DNA from: GAS188 sp963794475
GTDB taxonomy: Bacteria > Pseudomonadota > Alphaproteobacteria > Rhizobiales > Beijerinckiaceae
Reading direction: 5' to 3'
Assembly: GCA_963794475.1 (NCBI GenBank)
Contig: CAWCDW010000003.1
Location: forward strand, 992,001-1,056,000
DNA: 64,000 bases
Shown: positions 36,754 to 45,115 of the stretch, one piece after another
Position numbering within the stretch: position 1 is the stretch's first letter
How the letters are laid out: each line of letters starts with the position of its first letter
Notes under the pieces: model-generated
The model's database searches: none
What the model was told of the DNA's origin: nothing
Seen by the model: only the letters and a program-made list of their open reading frames with translations
Position numbers and translations under genes: made by a program

Positions 36754-37521
36754 TCAACCCGGCGACCGCAACAGGTTGAGGAGGCTTGCCTCATTGGGGG
36801 CGCCAGCAAGCTCCAGGCGTTTCGCGCCGGCCTCGAGGAGCGGCTCGGCCACCGCCTTGGAGAGGCAAAGCTGACGCGGAGCGAGGGCTCGTATCAAAAG
36901 GCGTTGCGCTTTCGCGACTGTCACGTAAGCCTTTGCGGAGCGGGCCGAATAGTGGAGAACGGCGTCGATCTCGCGGCGCCGCAGCGCTGCCGCAGCGCCG
37001 AGCGGCAGGGCCGGCATGACGGTCGCGGCGTAGACCTCGACGATGTCGAAGCTGCGTCTTTTCCGGCGTAGCGCTTGCTCGATCTCCGGGCGCCTGTCGC
37101 GACCCGCAAGATAGAGGAGGCGGCCTTGAGGCGCTTGATCGGGGAGCGCCAGGACGAGGTCGCGAGCGGTCCGGTGAACCGGCCGCAAGGCGCGAAGCCC
37201 CGCCTTTTCGGCGGCGCGAGCGGTTCGCGCCCCGACGAGCAGCGCGGGAAGCGCCACGAGCCGCGCCCGGTTTTCCGCACCCAGCAGCGTGAAGGCGTTT
37301 GGGCTTGCGGCGATCACCGCGCCATAGCGTGTTCCGGATCGGGAAGCGGGAATGCCCGTGCCGTCGATCGCTGCGATCTCGAGGAGCGGAGCGAGGACGG
37401 CCTCATGGCCGAGCCGGGCCAAGGCACGCGCGGTGCGCACCCCTTGCGCCTTCGGGCGAAGCACGAGCACTCTCACGGCTCGCCTCGCGTCGAGAACCTT
37501 TCGCCGAGCCTTGCCATTCAC
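36754..37521 (-). CDS. hemD: Uroporphyrinogen-III synthase
   Basis: A 240- to 255-residue HemD, closing the linear hydroxymethylbilane into uroporphyrinogen III. The family is weakly conserved; here VRVLVLRPKAQGVRTARAL opens the first lobe, with ASPNAFTLL, DIVEVYAATVMPALP and VLHYSARSAKAYV further on. Two starts are plausible: GTG 37521, whose GTGA overlaps the hemC stop by 4 bases, or GTG 37476, which begins at the conserved RVLVLRP strand with GAGG upstream. It is co-directional with hemC. Confidence 0.88.
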   Translation of the reverse strand: MNGKARRKVLDARRAVRVLVLRPKAQGVRTARALARLGHEAVLAPLLEIAAIDGTGIPASRSGTRYGAVIAASPNAFTLLGAENRARLVALPALLVGARTARAAEKAGLRALRPVHRTARDLVLALPDQAPQGRLLYLAGRDRRPEIEQALRRKRRSFDIVEVYAATVMPALPLGAAAALRRREIDAVLHYSARSAKAYVTVAKAQRLLIRALAPRQLCLSKAVAEPLLEAGAKRLELAGAPNEASLLNLLRSPG

Positions 37522-38432
37522 GCGCGCGCCGCGAGGATTCCGGGCGGGAGCCGCGCGAGAAGCTCGACCGCGGCATCGGCGCCGAGCTTCTCGGCCTCCT
37601 CGGCGGCGCCCTCACGCGCGACCTCGACCGCATTCGTGCCGTCCTGCTTCAGCGCGAGGCCGCGAAACCGCAAGCGTGAGCCCGCTAGCACCGCATGCCC
37701 GGCAATGGGCGTGCGACAAGAGCCGTCGAGCCCATGAAGAAAGGCGCGTTCGGCCGCGAGCGCACGCCCGGTGGGCGCATCGAGCACCGGGGCAAGCCGC
37801 GAAGCAAAGCGCGCATCCTCGGCGCGTGAGGCGAGCGCGATGGCGCCTTGGCCGACGGCCGGGAGGAAACGCGCCACATCGAGAATTTCGGTCGCCTCGC
37901 CCTCGCGGCCAAGCCGCTTCAGCCCGGCGAGCGCCAAAAGCGTGGCGTCGCATTCCCCTTCGGCGAGCTTGCGCAAGCGTGTATCCACATTACCGCGCAG
38001 GAGCCGCACCGCGAGATCGGGGCGCAAGCGCTTGAGTTGCGCCTCGCGCCTGACGGAGGCGGTGCCGATGAGCGCGCCTCGCGGCAGCTTGTCGAAACCG
38101 CCGAAGCGCGGCGCGATGAGCGCATCGCGCGCATCCTCGCGCGGCAGATAGCCGGCGATGCCGATGCCCGTCGGCAGGAGCGTCGGCAGATCCTTCGCCG
38201 AATGCACCGCGACGTCGATGCGCCCGTCGAGGAGCGCCTCGTCGAGCTCCTTGGTGAAGAGCCCCTTGCCGCCTGCGTCCGCGAGGGAGCGATCGGTGAT
38301 GCGGTCTCCGCTTGTGCGGATGACGACGATCTCCGTCTCGCTCTCCGCGAGGACGCCCACCTCGGCGAGCCGCCGGCGCAGCTCATGGGCTTGCGCGAGC
38401 GCGAGCGGGCTGCCGCGCGTGCCGATCTTCAT
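37518..38432 (-). CDS. hemC: Porphobilinogen deaminase (hydroxymethylbilane synthase)
   Basis: A 304-residue enzyme that polymerises four porphobilinogens. Conserved segments include KIGTRGSPLALAQAHELRR, GGKGLFTKELDEALL, DVAVHSAKDLPT, GTASVRREAQL and LLRGNVDTRL. The cofactor-bearing cysteine is Cys239 in LDGSCRTPIAGHA. The ATG at 38432 matches the family start exactly (MKIGTRGSPL); an upstream TTG at 38453 is less likely. It overlaps hemD by a GTGA junction. Confidence 0.96.
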   Translation of the reverse strand: MKIGTRGSPLALAQAHELRRRLAEVGVLAESETEIVVIRTSGDRITDRSLADAGGKGLFTKELDEALLDGRIDVAVHSAKDLPTLLPTGIGIAGYLPREDARDALIAPRFGGFDKLPRGALIGTASVRREAQLKRLRPDLAVRLLRGNVDTRLRKLAEGECDATLLALAGLKRLGREGEATEILDVARFLPAVGQGAIALASRAEDARFASRLAPVLDAPTGRALAAERAFLHGLDGSCRTPIAGHAVLAGSRLRFRGLALKQDGTNAVEVAREGAAEEAEKLGADAAVELLARLPPGILAARA

Positions 38433-38463
38433 GCTTGAACCGATGACGGGCAAGGAACGAGCC

Positions 38464-38817
38464 TCAAGGATAGCCGAAGCGCGACTTCGTCGAGCGGATC
38501 AAGGCGCTCGCTTGAGCCCCGTCGCCGGAGGCGCAAAGATGGTCCGCCCGGTCGATGTCGTCGCTGATTTGCCGATAGACCGAAGGCTTCACATTGCCGG
38601 TCTGATAATCATTGCTCATCACGGCGCGAAAACGCGCCACGTCTCCTTGACATCCCGCGCCTCCCGGAAGCGCGAAGCCCTCAGGGGTGAAGGATTGGGT
38701 CGCATAGCCCGAAGGCGTCGCGGCGGCTTGCGGGGCAGGTGCGGCCGCCTCTTGATTGCAGGCGGCGAGCGCGAGGCAAAAGACAAGCGCCGCGAGGCGA
38801 GTCAGGGCATCGAGCAT
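38464..38817 (-). CDS. Small lipoprotein of unknown function
   Basis: A 117-residue protein with a lipoprotein signal peptide (LAALVFCLALAAC, lipid Cys20). The mature part holds a proline/alanine linker, then GGAGCQGDVARFRAVMSNDY and YRQISDDIDRADHLCASGDG, with two cysteines that may form a disulfide. I do not recognise a named function. It lies between gpsA and hemC on the same strand. Confidence 0.75.
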   Translation of the reverse strand: MLDALTRLAALVFCLALAACNQEAAAPAPQAAATPSGYATQSFTPEGFALPGGAGCQGDVARFRAVMSNDYQTGNVKPSVYRQISDDIDRADHLCASGDGAQASALIRSTKSRFGYP

Positions 38818-38896
38818 GAGGGGTGCTACTCCTTTGGCGAAGGGGAACTGATTGCGGCCGATGCGCAGGCGAGGCTGAGTTTGGGTGCCGACCCGC

Positions 38897-39895
38897 TCAT
38901 TCCTCCGACCTTACGGGGCGATTCATGAGCGCGTCCACGGCTTCCGCGATCGAGAGCTTCCGGTCGAGGATCGCCGCCACGCAATCGCTGACCGGCATGG
39001 GGATAGCAGCGAGGCGTGCCATTTCGCAAAGAACACTTGCCGTGAAAGCGCCTTCGGCAAGCTTGCCATGCGCCGCGACCACGGGCGCCTCGCCGCCGCC
39101 GAGCGCGAGGCCGAGCGCGAAATTGCGCGACTTCGGCGTCGAGGTCGAGAGCATCAAATCGCCGAGCCCCGAAAGCCCCATCAAGGTCTCGGGCTTGGCG
39201 CCGTGCGCGCCAGCAAAACGGCGAAGCTCCGCGAAGCCGCGCGCCGCGAGCGCCGCCTTGGCGCTGTCGCCGAGGCGGCGCCCTTCGACGATGCCGGCCG
39301 CGATGGCGAGCACATTCTTCGCCGCTCCGCCGATCTCGACGCCACGCATGTCGGTCGTGTGGTAAAGCCGCAAGCTGCGCGACGACAAGGCAGCCGCGAG
39401 CTCGCCCGCGAGCGCCGCATCGGCGGCCGCGATCACCACCGCGGTCGGCAGGCCTTGGGCGACATCCTGCGCGAAGCTTGGGCCGGACAGGATGGCGGGG
39501 CTCGTTCGCGGAAGCGTCTCCTTCACGATGTCGCTCATGAAGGCTTTCGTCTCGCGCTCGATGCCCTTGGCGCAGACGATGGCCGCGAGCGGCTCTTTCA
39601 CCACTGTTGCGAGCGCTTCGCAGACGCCTCGCACCGCTTGCGCCGGAACCGCGATGAGAAGCATCCGAGCGCGCTCAAGCGGGTCGAGCCTGGATGTCGG
39701 CGTGATCGCCTCGTCGAGCCGCACGCCCGGAAGCTTCGCCCGATTCTCGCGTTCGCGCGCCATTGCCTCGGCTTGCGCGACGTCGCGCGCCCATAAGACC
39801 ACGCGCTTGCCGGCACGCGCGCTTGCCACGGCAAGCGCCGTGCCCCAGGCGCCTGCCCCGACGACGCCGATCGTGCCGGAACCGCTACCGCTCAT
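38897..39895 (-). CDS. gpsA: Glycerol-3-phosphate dehydrogenase [NAD(P)+]
   Basis: A 332-residue GpsA, reducing dihydroxyacetone phosphate to glycerol-3-phosphate for phospholipid synthesis. The N-terminal NAD(P) fold IGVVGAGAWGTALA (9-22) and WARD are present, then CAKGIERETKAFMSDIV, LSGPSFAQDVAQGLPTAVVI, the catalytic-lysine segment GGAAKNVLAIAAGIVEG and GLSGLGDLMLSTSTPKSRN. Length is normal. tsaD precedes it in the same direction with 48 bases between, a frequent Rhizobiales pair. Confidence 0.95.
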   Translation of the reverse strand: MSGSGSGTIGVVGAGAWGTALAVASARAGKRVVLWARDVAQAEAMARERENRAKLPGVRLDEAITPTSRLDPLERARMLLIAVPAQAVRGVCEALATVVKEPLAAIVCAKGIERETKAFMSDIVKETLPRTSPAILSGPSFAQDVAQGLPTAVVIAAADAALAGELAAALSSRSLRLYHTTDMRGVEIGGAAKNVLAIAAGIVEGRRLGDSAKAALAARGFAELRRFAGAHGAKPETLMGLSGLGDLMLSTSTPKSRNFALGLALGGGEAPVVAAHGKLAEGAFTASVLCEMARLAAIPMPVSDCVAAILDRKLSIAEAVDALMNRPVRSEE

Positions 39896-39943
39896 CGGGA
39901 GTCGCGTTGACGCCGCAGATCACGGCAAAGGCGTCGGGCGCAT

Positions 39944-41005
39944 TCATGAAGCCGCGCCGCCCGAGCGCTCGATCTCCTCTCCGAGCGGCCAGCGGGCGCG
40001 CGCCGGCGCGGTGAGATCATCCGTCATGTTGCGCCGCAGGCGCTCGATACCGGCCCAGGCGATCATCGCCGCGTTGTCGCCGCAGAGGTCGAGAGGCGGC
40101 GCGATGAACTTGACGCCGCTTTCGGCGGCGATCCGCGACAAGGCAAGCCGCAACGGCCCATTCGCCGCGACGCCGCCGGCAACCACGAGCGCCGTCGGCT
40201 TGTGACCCCTTTCGACGACCGCCGTCAGCGCGTGGCGCGTCCTGTCGTCCACGATATCGACGATCGCCGCCTGGAAGGAGGCGCAAAGGTCGGCAATGTC
40301 CGTCCCGGTGAGCGGGGCGATCCGTTCGCAAGCAAGGCGCAGCGCCGTCTTCAGCCCCGAGAGCGAGAAGTCGCATCCCGGCCGGCCGAAAAGCGGTCGA
40401 GGCAAATCGAAACGTTCCGGATCGCCGCGCTCGGCCGCCTTCTCGACGGAGGGGCCGCCCGGATAAGGCAGGCCCAAAAGCTTCGCGGCCTTGTCGAAGG
40501 CTTCACCGATAGCGTCGTCGAGCGTCGAGCCGAGGCGCAAGTAATTGCCCACGTCGCGCGCCGCCACCAAGGCGGTATGACCGCCGGAGGCGAGAAGCAG
40601 AAGGAAGGGGAAGCCGACCGCATGGGTGAGCCGCGCGGTGAGCGCATGGGCCTCGAGATGGTTGACGGCGATGAACGGCTTGTTCGCCACGAGCGCTAAT
40701 GTCTTTGCCGTGGTCGCGCCGACGATGAGGCCGCCGATAAGGCCGGGGCCTGCCGCCACCGCGACGCCATCGACATCCTTCAGCGTGAGCTTCGCCTTGG
40801 CGAGAGCGCGCGCGACGATCTTGTCGAGCGCCTCGACGTGATGGCGCGCCGCGATCTCGGGCACCACGCCGCCATAAGGGGCGTGCGCGGGGATTTGCGA
40901 CAAGATCTCATTCGAGACGATCTCCCGGCTTCCGTCATCGTTGAGCGCGACGACGGCCGCGGCCGTCTCGTCGCAGCTCGTCTCGATGCCGAGGACGCGT
41001 ATCAT
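39944..41005 (-). CDS. tsaD: tRNA N6-adenosine threonylcarbamoyltransferase
   Basis: A 353-residue TsaD, which transfers the threonylcarbamoyl group to A37 of ANN-decoding tRNAs. The N-terminal VLGIETSCDETAAAVV motif, the metal-site NHLEAHALTARL (His116 and His120), LLLASGGHTALV, LGSTLDDAIGEAFDKAAKLL and the late GGVAANGPLRLAL motif are all present. The ATG at 41005 fits the family start; the ATG at 41035 adds 10 unrelated residues. It heads the run tsaD-gpsA-lipoprotein-hemCD. Confidence 0.95.
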   Translation of the reverse strand: MIRVLGIETSCDETAAAVVALNDDGSREIVSNEILSQIPAHAPYGGVVPEIAARHHVEALDKIVARALAKAKLTLKDVDGVAVAAGPGLIGGLIVGATTAKTLALVANKPFIAVNHLEAHALTARLTHAVGFPFLLLLASGGHTALVAARDVGNYLRLGSTLDDAIGEAFDKAAKLLGLPYPGGPSVEKAAERGDPERFDLPRPLFGRPGCDFSLSGLKTALRLACERIAPLTGTDIADLCASFQAAIVDIVDDRTRHALTAVVERGHKPTALVVAGGVAANGPLRLALSRIAAESGVKFIAPPLDLCGDNAAMIAWAGIERLRRNMTDDLTAPARARWPLGEEIERSGGAAS

Positions 41006-41044
41006 CGTGGCTCCGTCAATCCGATACGCCTTCACGCAAGAGCA

Positions 41045-41860
41045 TCACGCGCTCTTCTTGGCGGAAGAGGATTTGGCGAGCGAAGGCTTGACCGCCGCCA
41101 TGAAGGCGCGCGCTTGCGCCATCATCATGCCCATGTCGGACGCGATGGCGACGTAGTCATAGCCATAGCCGATGTAGCGCTCGACGATCTCGGGCGTCGG
41201 ACCGACGATGCCGCAAGGCTTGCCGAGGGCGCGGCAGCGCTTGGCCACATCCGCGACCTTCGCCTGTACGCTCTTCTCCTCCATGTTGCCGACATGCCCC
41301 ATATTGGCGGCGAGATCGGCGGGGCCGAGAAAGACCGCGTCGACCCCCTCGACCGAGGCGATGGCTTCGAGCTTAGAGGCGGCTTCCGGCGTCTCGATCT
41401 GCACGATGACGAAGGCGGCCTCATTGGCGCGCCGCGCATAGTCGGAGACCGTGCCGTAGCGATTGCCGCGATGGAAGCCGGCAAAGCCGCGCCGGCCGGC
41501 GTGCGGATCGCCCGGCAGAGGATAGCGCGTGAAGGACACCGCCGCGCGCGCCTCCTCGACGCTCTGGACGAAGGGAAACATCAGGCTCTGCGCGCCCGCA
41601 TCCATCAGGCGCTTCACCAGGATCTGATCGTTCCAGGGGATGCGCACGATAGGGGCGGCCGGCGTGCCGGCAAGCGCCTGAAGGATGTGATAGGCGTCGC
41701 GCACGTCGATCGGCGTGTGCTCCATGTCGACGAGGATCCAATCGAAGCCGAGCGAGCCCAAGGCTTCCGCGGTCGAGGTCGCGCCCGACATCACCCAGGT
41801 GCCGAAAGGCACGCGATCCCCTTGGAGAAGCCGGCGAAACGGATTGGTCAGGATGTCCAT
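41045..41860 (-). CDS. HpcH/HpaI-family class II aldolase
   Basis: A 271-residue metal-dependent aldolase. His48 in VDMEHTP, the metal ligands Glu156 (VQIETPEA) and Asp182 (LGPADLAANMG), and RIPWNDQILVKRLMDAGAQS match the HpaI fold. Such enzymes split 4-hydroxy-2-oxo acids into pyruvate (or a related oxo acid) and an aldehyde. It is the last gene of the RuBisCO-like/cupin/aldolase run and probably performs the carbon-splitting step of that pathway; the exact substrate is unknown. The C-terminal tail is Lys/Ser-rich. Confidence 0.9.
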   Translation of the reverse strand: MDILTNPFRRLLQGDRVPFGTWVMSGATSTAEALGSLGFDWILVDMEHTPIDVRDAYHILQALAGTPAAPIVRIPWNDQILVKRLMDAGAQSLMFPFVQSVEEARAAVSFTRYPLPGDPHAGRRGFAGFHRGNRYGTVSDYARRANEAAFVIVQIETPEAASKLEAIASVEGVDAVFLGPADLAANMGHVGNMEEKSVQAKVADVAKRCRALGKPCGIVGPTPEIVERYIGYGYDYVAIASDMGMMMAQARAFMAAVKPSLAKSSSAKKSA

Positions 41861-41935
41861 GACGAGGTTCCAGGTTCAGGAAGGGGATCGAACGCCAGGC
41901 AGGGCGCCCCGGCTCGCGGGGCCGGGAGGCCCTCA

Positions 41936-42418
41936 TCACCGCGCCGCCGCGCTGGCGCCGAGGAAGCGAGCGACGGTTTCGTCCTCGCTGAGCTCCTTAA
42001 GCTCCGCATCCGTCGGCAGTTGCGGCTTGTCGCGTCGCGCGTTCACCATGCACAGGAAGCCGAGCGGCTCGCGCGCGCCCGCCCGGAACTGGTGCCAGGT
42101 CCAGGGCGGCACGGTGACGAGGTCGTGGAGCTCGATCTTTCGCACCTCGCGCCCGACGAGGCATTCACCGCGTCCGCGAAGCACCATCACGGCGTGCATA
42201 TGCTCATGGCGTTCGAGCGTCGAGAAGCCGCCCGGCGCGACCTCGAAATAGCGAAGCTCCGCATCGAGCGCGGGGTCGCTGAAGAGGATCTGCCGCGACA
42301 CCGTCTTGAAGAGGGCACGCTCGTCCTCCTTGTACGGCCGAAGCTCCACCTGTTCCCAGCGATGGCCGCGGGCCGCCCGATGGGCCGGCCGTTCCGGCGA
42401 AGAGATCTTCTCATCCAT
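41936..42418 (-). CDS. Cupin-domain protein
   Basis: A 160-residue single-domain cupin. The first metal motif reads HEHMHAVMVLRGRGECLVG (His71, His73, His75 region, with a following Glu); the second motif has LVTVPPWTWHQF (His109). It likely binds one divalent metal and acts as an isomerase or a stabilising accessory for sugar-acid conversion. The start at 42418 overlaps the end of the RuBisCO-like gene by 8 bases, so they are co-transcribed. The HpcH/HpaI aldolase follows. Confidence 0.85.
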   Translation of the reverse strand: MDEKISSPERPAHRAARGHRWEQVELRPYKEDERALFKTVSRQILFSDPALDAELRYFEVAPGGFSTLERHEHMHAVMVLRGRGECLVGREVRKIELHDLVTVPPWTWHQFRAGAREPLGFLCMVNARRDKPQLPTDAELKELSEDETVARFLGASAAAR

Positions 42419-43504
42419 AAGCGTAGCGTTCCACGCTGGCTACGAAAGCCTTGGTTTCCCCGACGAGACGCTCGCGGGCCGCGAGCAGATCGCCGCCGAT
42501 CAGCAACATCACCTCGGCGCCGTAGAAATCAAGTAGCTCGGGGATGCGCTTGAGCTTCATGCCGCCGGCCGGCACGGGCACGCAAGGGCGCATCTTGCCC
42601 CATTCATCGAGCGCCGCGCGGGCGAGCGCCGCGCAGGTCTCGCGCGAATAGCCGAAACGACCGCCGTAATTCGGGAAGACCACGGCGCCGGCGCCGAAAA
42701 GGCGAAAGAGCTTGCCGATGAGCAACGCCGGGGCGATGCGCGATGCGCCGCCGAGCGCCGGATGAGCGAGGATCGCCATGTCCGGATTGTCGCGCGCCAA
42801 GGCGTGCATATTGGACACGCCGCTGATCATGGGCGCCAGCATCACGGTGTCGATGCCGGCCTCGCGCGCGATGCCGATCTGCGCGGCGAAGCTTGTCGAG
42901 ATCGCCCGTGAGGCTCGGCACATAGCGCGTCTTGTAGCCGCCCGAGCGCAAGGCCGCGGCGACCGCCGCCACGCGCTCGGCGAAGGGTGAATAGGCTTGG
43001 TCGGCCAGGCCATGATCATCCTTGATGTAGTCGACGCCGCCTTCCGCGAAGCGACGCGCGAGCGCCGCGAGCGCGCGCCGAAGAGAGTCCTTGCGGCTTC
43101 AAGGCCGAGCAGGTGAGTGCACGCCGCCCGGCTCCGACGCGCGCCCTGAGCTCGGCGAAGCCTTGTCGCGGCCCGCCGAAGACCTCGAGCATCCCCGGCG
43201 GCAAGATGGCATCGTGCAAGACGACATCGTCGAGAAGCGACGCATTGCCGAACAGCATGTTCATGAGCTGGCCCGCATCGTCTCCCGTGGTCTTCGCATT
43301 GAGCCCGATGCGCGCCTCGAAAATGCCGTCCCCGAGATCGCGAATGGCGCGCACCTCGCCAACGATCTCGCCGAGCACCTGCTCATCTTCGATAGCCGCG
43401 ACCGGCATCTCGACGCTCTGCTCGACCGCGATCGCGCGGGCGCGTTCCTCGACGGCGCCGGCCTCGCAACGGATGTGGTAGATCGCCTCGATCGCGGATT
43501 TCAT
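42411..43504 (-). pseudogene. RuBisCO-like protein (form IV), two apparent +1 frameshifts
   Basis: Begins at 43504 (MKSAIEAIYHIRCEAGAVEE) and reads as a RuBisCO-like protein in three successive frames. Single extra bases near 43081-43082 and 42889-42894 restore a continuous product of about 363 residues. RuBisCO landmarks are ALTCSALKPQGLS (Lys136, the Lys175 equivalent), GGVDYIKDDHGLADQ (Lys161 and Asp163 kept, the following Glu replaced by His164), ILAHPALGG and AGGMKLKRIPELLDFYG. The altered site rules out ordinary CO2 fixation. Known relatives act as isomerases, enolases or transcarboxylase/hydrolases on sugar-acid phosphates. It shares an operon with the cupin and aldolase genes. Confidence 0.85.
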
Positions 43505-43708
43505 GATCCCATCAAGCGCGGCGCGCGTGTTTTTTCAACCACGTCCGTTCGTGACGGTCCCTTGTCGGGTAAAAAGGAGCCTACGGGATGTTGATCGCGA
43601 TCCTTTGCCGTTGCTGGAGCGGAAGTGATGCTTGAAGAAGCAAATACATGCCTCGGCGCACGCGAACGGGGCCGATTAAAAAATTGATTGTCCGAAGCTC
43701 GCCATTTT

Positions 43709-43734
43709 TGTAACATGTCATATTACGTGTTACA
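43709..43734. promoter_or_regulatory. Palindromic operator candidate upstream of higB
   Basis: A 26-bp imperfect palindrome with perfect 7-bp outer arms TGTAACA (43709-43715) and TGTTACA (43728-43734) lies 4 bases before the ATG at 43738. HigA antitoxins bind such sites in their own promoter. Confidence 0.5.
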
Positions 43735-43737
43735 TTC

Positions 43738-44015
43738 ATGCTCGAGAGCTCAGCCACAAAGGCCTGAAACGCCTTTTTGAGGACAATGACCGCCGCTTGG
43801 TCCGACCGGATTTAGTGGAACGCGTTTCGATCCTTTTGGCCTACCTCGATACCGCCAAGACGATTGATGATCTCAATATCCCAAGTCTGCGACTTCACCC
43901 GTTGAAGGGAGAATATAAAGGATATTGGTCGATCACGATCCGCGCGAATTGGCGCATCATTTTTCGGTTTGCCGATGGCGCCGCTTCGGCGGTCGAACCG
44001 ATCGACTACCACTGA
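43738..44015 (+). pseudogene. higB: HigB-type (RelE-fold) toxin, apparent -1 frameshift near the start
   Basis: From about codon 5 the frame reads HigB well: SHKGLKRLFEDNDRR, VRPDLVERVSILLAYLDTAK, LRLHPLKGEYKGYWSI, then ITIRANWRIIFRF with the family's closing catalytic strand. The nearest ATG (43738, MLES) is in another frame and hits a stop. One missing T after AGCT near 43752 would join them into the family-like start MLESFSHKGLKRLFE. As written, translation could begin only at an internal TTG (43797), losing the first helix. A toxin lacking its N-terminus is unlikely to be active, so this is either inactivation or a sequence error. higA follows after 13 bases. Confidence 0.75.
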
Positions 44016-44028
44016 TGAGGCGTTAGCG

Positions 44029-44316
44029 ATGATGAAGAGCCCCCCGCATCCGGGCATCGGGATCAGGGATGAGATTGCCGAGCTTGGCCTCTCTGTTGCC
44101 GAGGCCGCCAAGGGGCTAGGCGTGACCCGCCAGCAGCTCCACCGCGTCATCAACGGCCGATGTGGGATCACGCCGGAAATGGCCTTGCGATTGGAGAAGT
44201 CGATCGGCAGCAACGCCGATTTCTGGTTGCGCTTGCAGGTCAATTACGACCTGGCGAAGGTGCGCGCGCGCGCGGGGTCGATCAAGGCCACCCGCTTGGA
44301 GCGGAAGGTCGCCTAG
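44029..44316 (+). CDS. higA: HigA-family antitoxin (XRE-type helix-turn-helix)
   Basis: A 95-residue HigA. The helix-turn-helix is LSVAEAAKGLGVTRQQLHRV followed by INGRCGITPEMALRLEKSIG; the C-terminal NADFWLRLQVNYDLAKVRAR helix is typical of the HigA/VapI group. It starts at ATG 44029 just after the higB stop, with TGAGGCG upstream. It both neutralises HigB and represses the operon, probably at the palindrome upstream of higB. It is convergent with the ABC transporter ATPase gene. Confidence 0.9.
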   Translation: MMKSPPHPGIGIRDEIAELGLSVAEAAKGLGVTRQQLHRVINGRCGITPEMALRLEKSIGSNADFWLRLQVNYDLAKVRARAGSIKATRLERKVA

Positions 44317-44362
44317 AGAGCGGCCGGTCCGTATCGCCACGCCTTTGCGGCGGTCGCGCGCC

Positions 44363-45115
44363 TCATGCGGCGCCGGCGACGATCAGCTCGAGCACATCCT
44401 TCTCGGTCGTGTCCTTGACGCGGCGCTCGCCCGCGTTCACGCCGCGCTTTAGGACCATCACACGATCGCCGACCTCGAAGATGTCGGTGAGGCGATGCGA
44501 GATGATGACTTGCGAGACGCCCTGGCGCTTGAGCTCAGCCATCGTCTCGAGAAGCTTCGTGGTCGCCATGACGGAGAGATTCGCAGTCGGCTCATCGAAA
44601 ATCACGACCTTGGGCTCGAAAGAGAGCGCCCGCGCGATGGCGACCGATTGCTGGCGCCCGCCCGAGAGGCTCTCGACCTTCGCGTGCACCGAGTTCACAT
44701 CGACCTTGAGCCGGTCGAGAACGCTGGCCGCATCGCCATACATGCGGGTCCGGTCGACGAAGAGGCCGAGGCGGAGCGGCCAACGGCCGAGAAAGATGTT
44801 CTGCCCGACATCCATGTTCCCGCACAGCGCGAAGTCCTGATAGATCATCTCGATGCCGCGCTCGCGGCTGTCGCGCGGGCTCGCGAAATCGACCGGCTCG
44901 CCGGCGACCCGGATCTCGCCGGCATCGCGGCGATAGGCGCCGGTAAGCACTTTCATCAAGGTCGATTTGCCCGCCGAATTATCGCCGACGAGACCGAGGA
45001 TCTCACCGGTGCCGAGGCGGAAATCGACCCCGGAAAGCGCGCGCACCGGGCCGAAGGCCTTGTCGATATTCCGCATCTCGATGAGAGGCGGCGCTTCGGC
45101 ATCTGCTGCGTTCAT
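44363..45115 (-). CDS. Sugar ABC transporter ATP-binding protein (single NBD)
   Basis: A 250-residue ATPase of the carbohydrate CUT2 class, with only one nucleotide-binding domain like FrcA rather than the usual two. Walker A is GDNSAGKS (44-51), the signature LSGGRQQ (150-156), Walker B VVIFDEP (170-176), and the switch His at 207 in ISHRLTD. The start at 45115 overlaps the permease stop as ATGA. It powers import through the fused permease. The protein ends with a TEKDVLELIVAGAA tail. Confidence 0.9.
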   Translation of the reverse strand: MNAADAEAPPLIEMRNIDKAFGPVRALSGVDFRLGTGEILGLVGDNSAGKSTLMKVLTGAYRRDAGEIRVAGEPVDFASPRDSRERGIEMIYQDFALCGNMDVGQNIFLGRWPLRLGLFVDRTRMYGDAASVLDRLKVDVNSVHAKVESLSGGRQQSVAIARALSFEPKVVIFDEPTANLSVMATTKLLETMAELKRQGVSQVIISHRLTDIFEVGDRVMVLKRGVNAGERRVKDTTEKDVLELIVAGAA

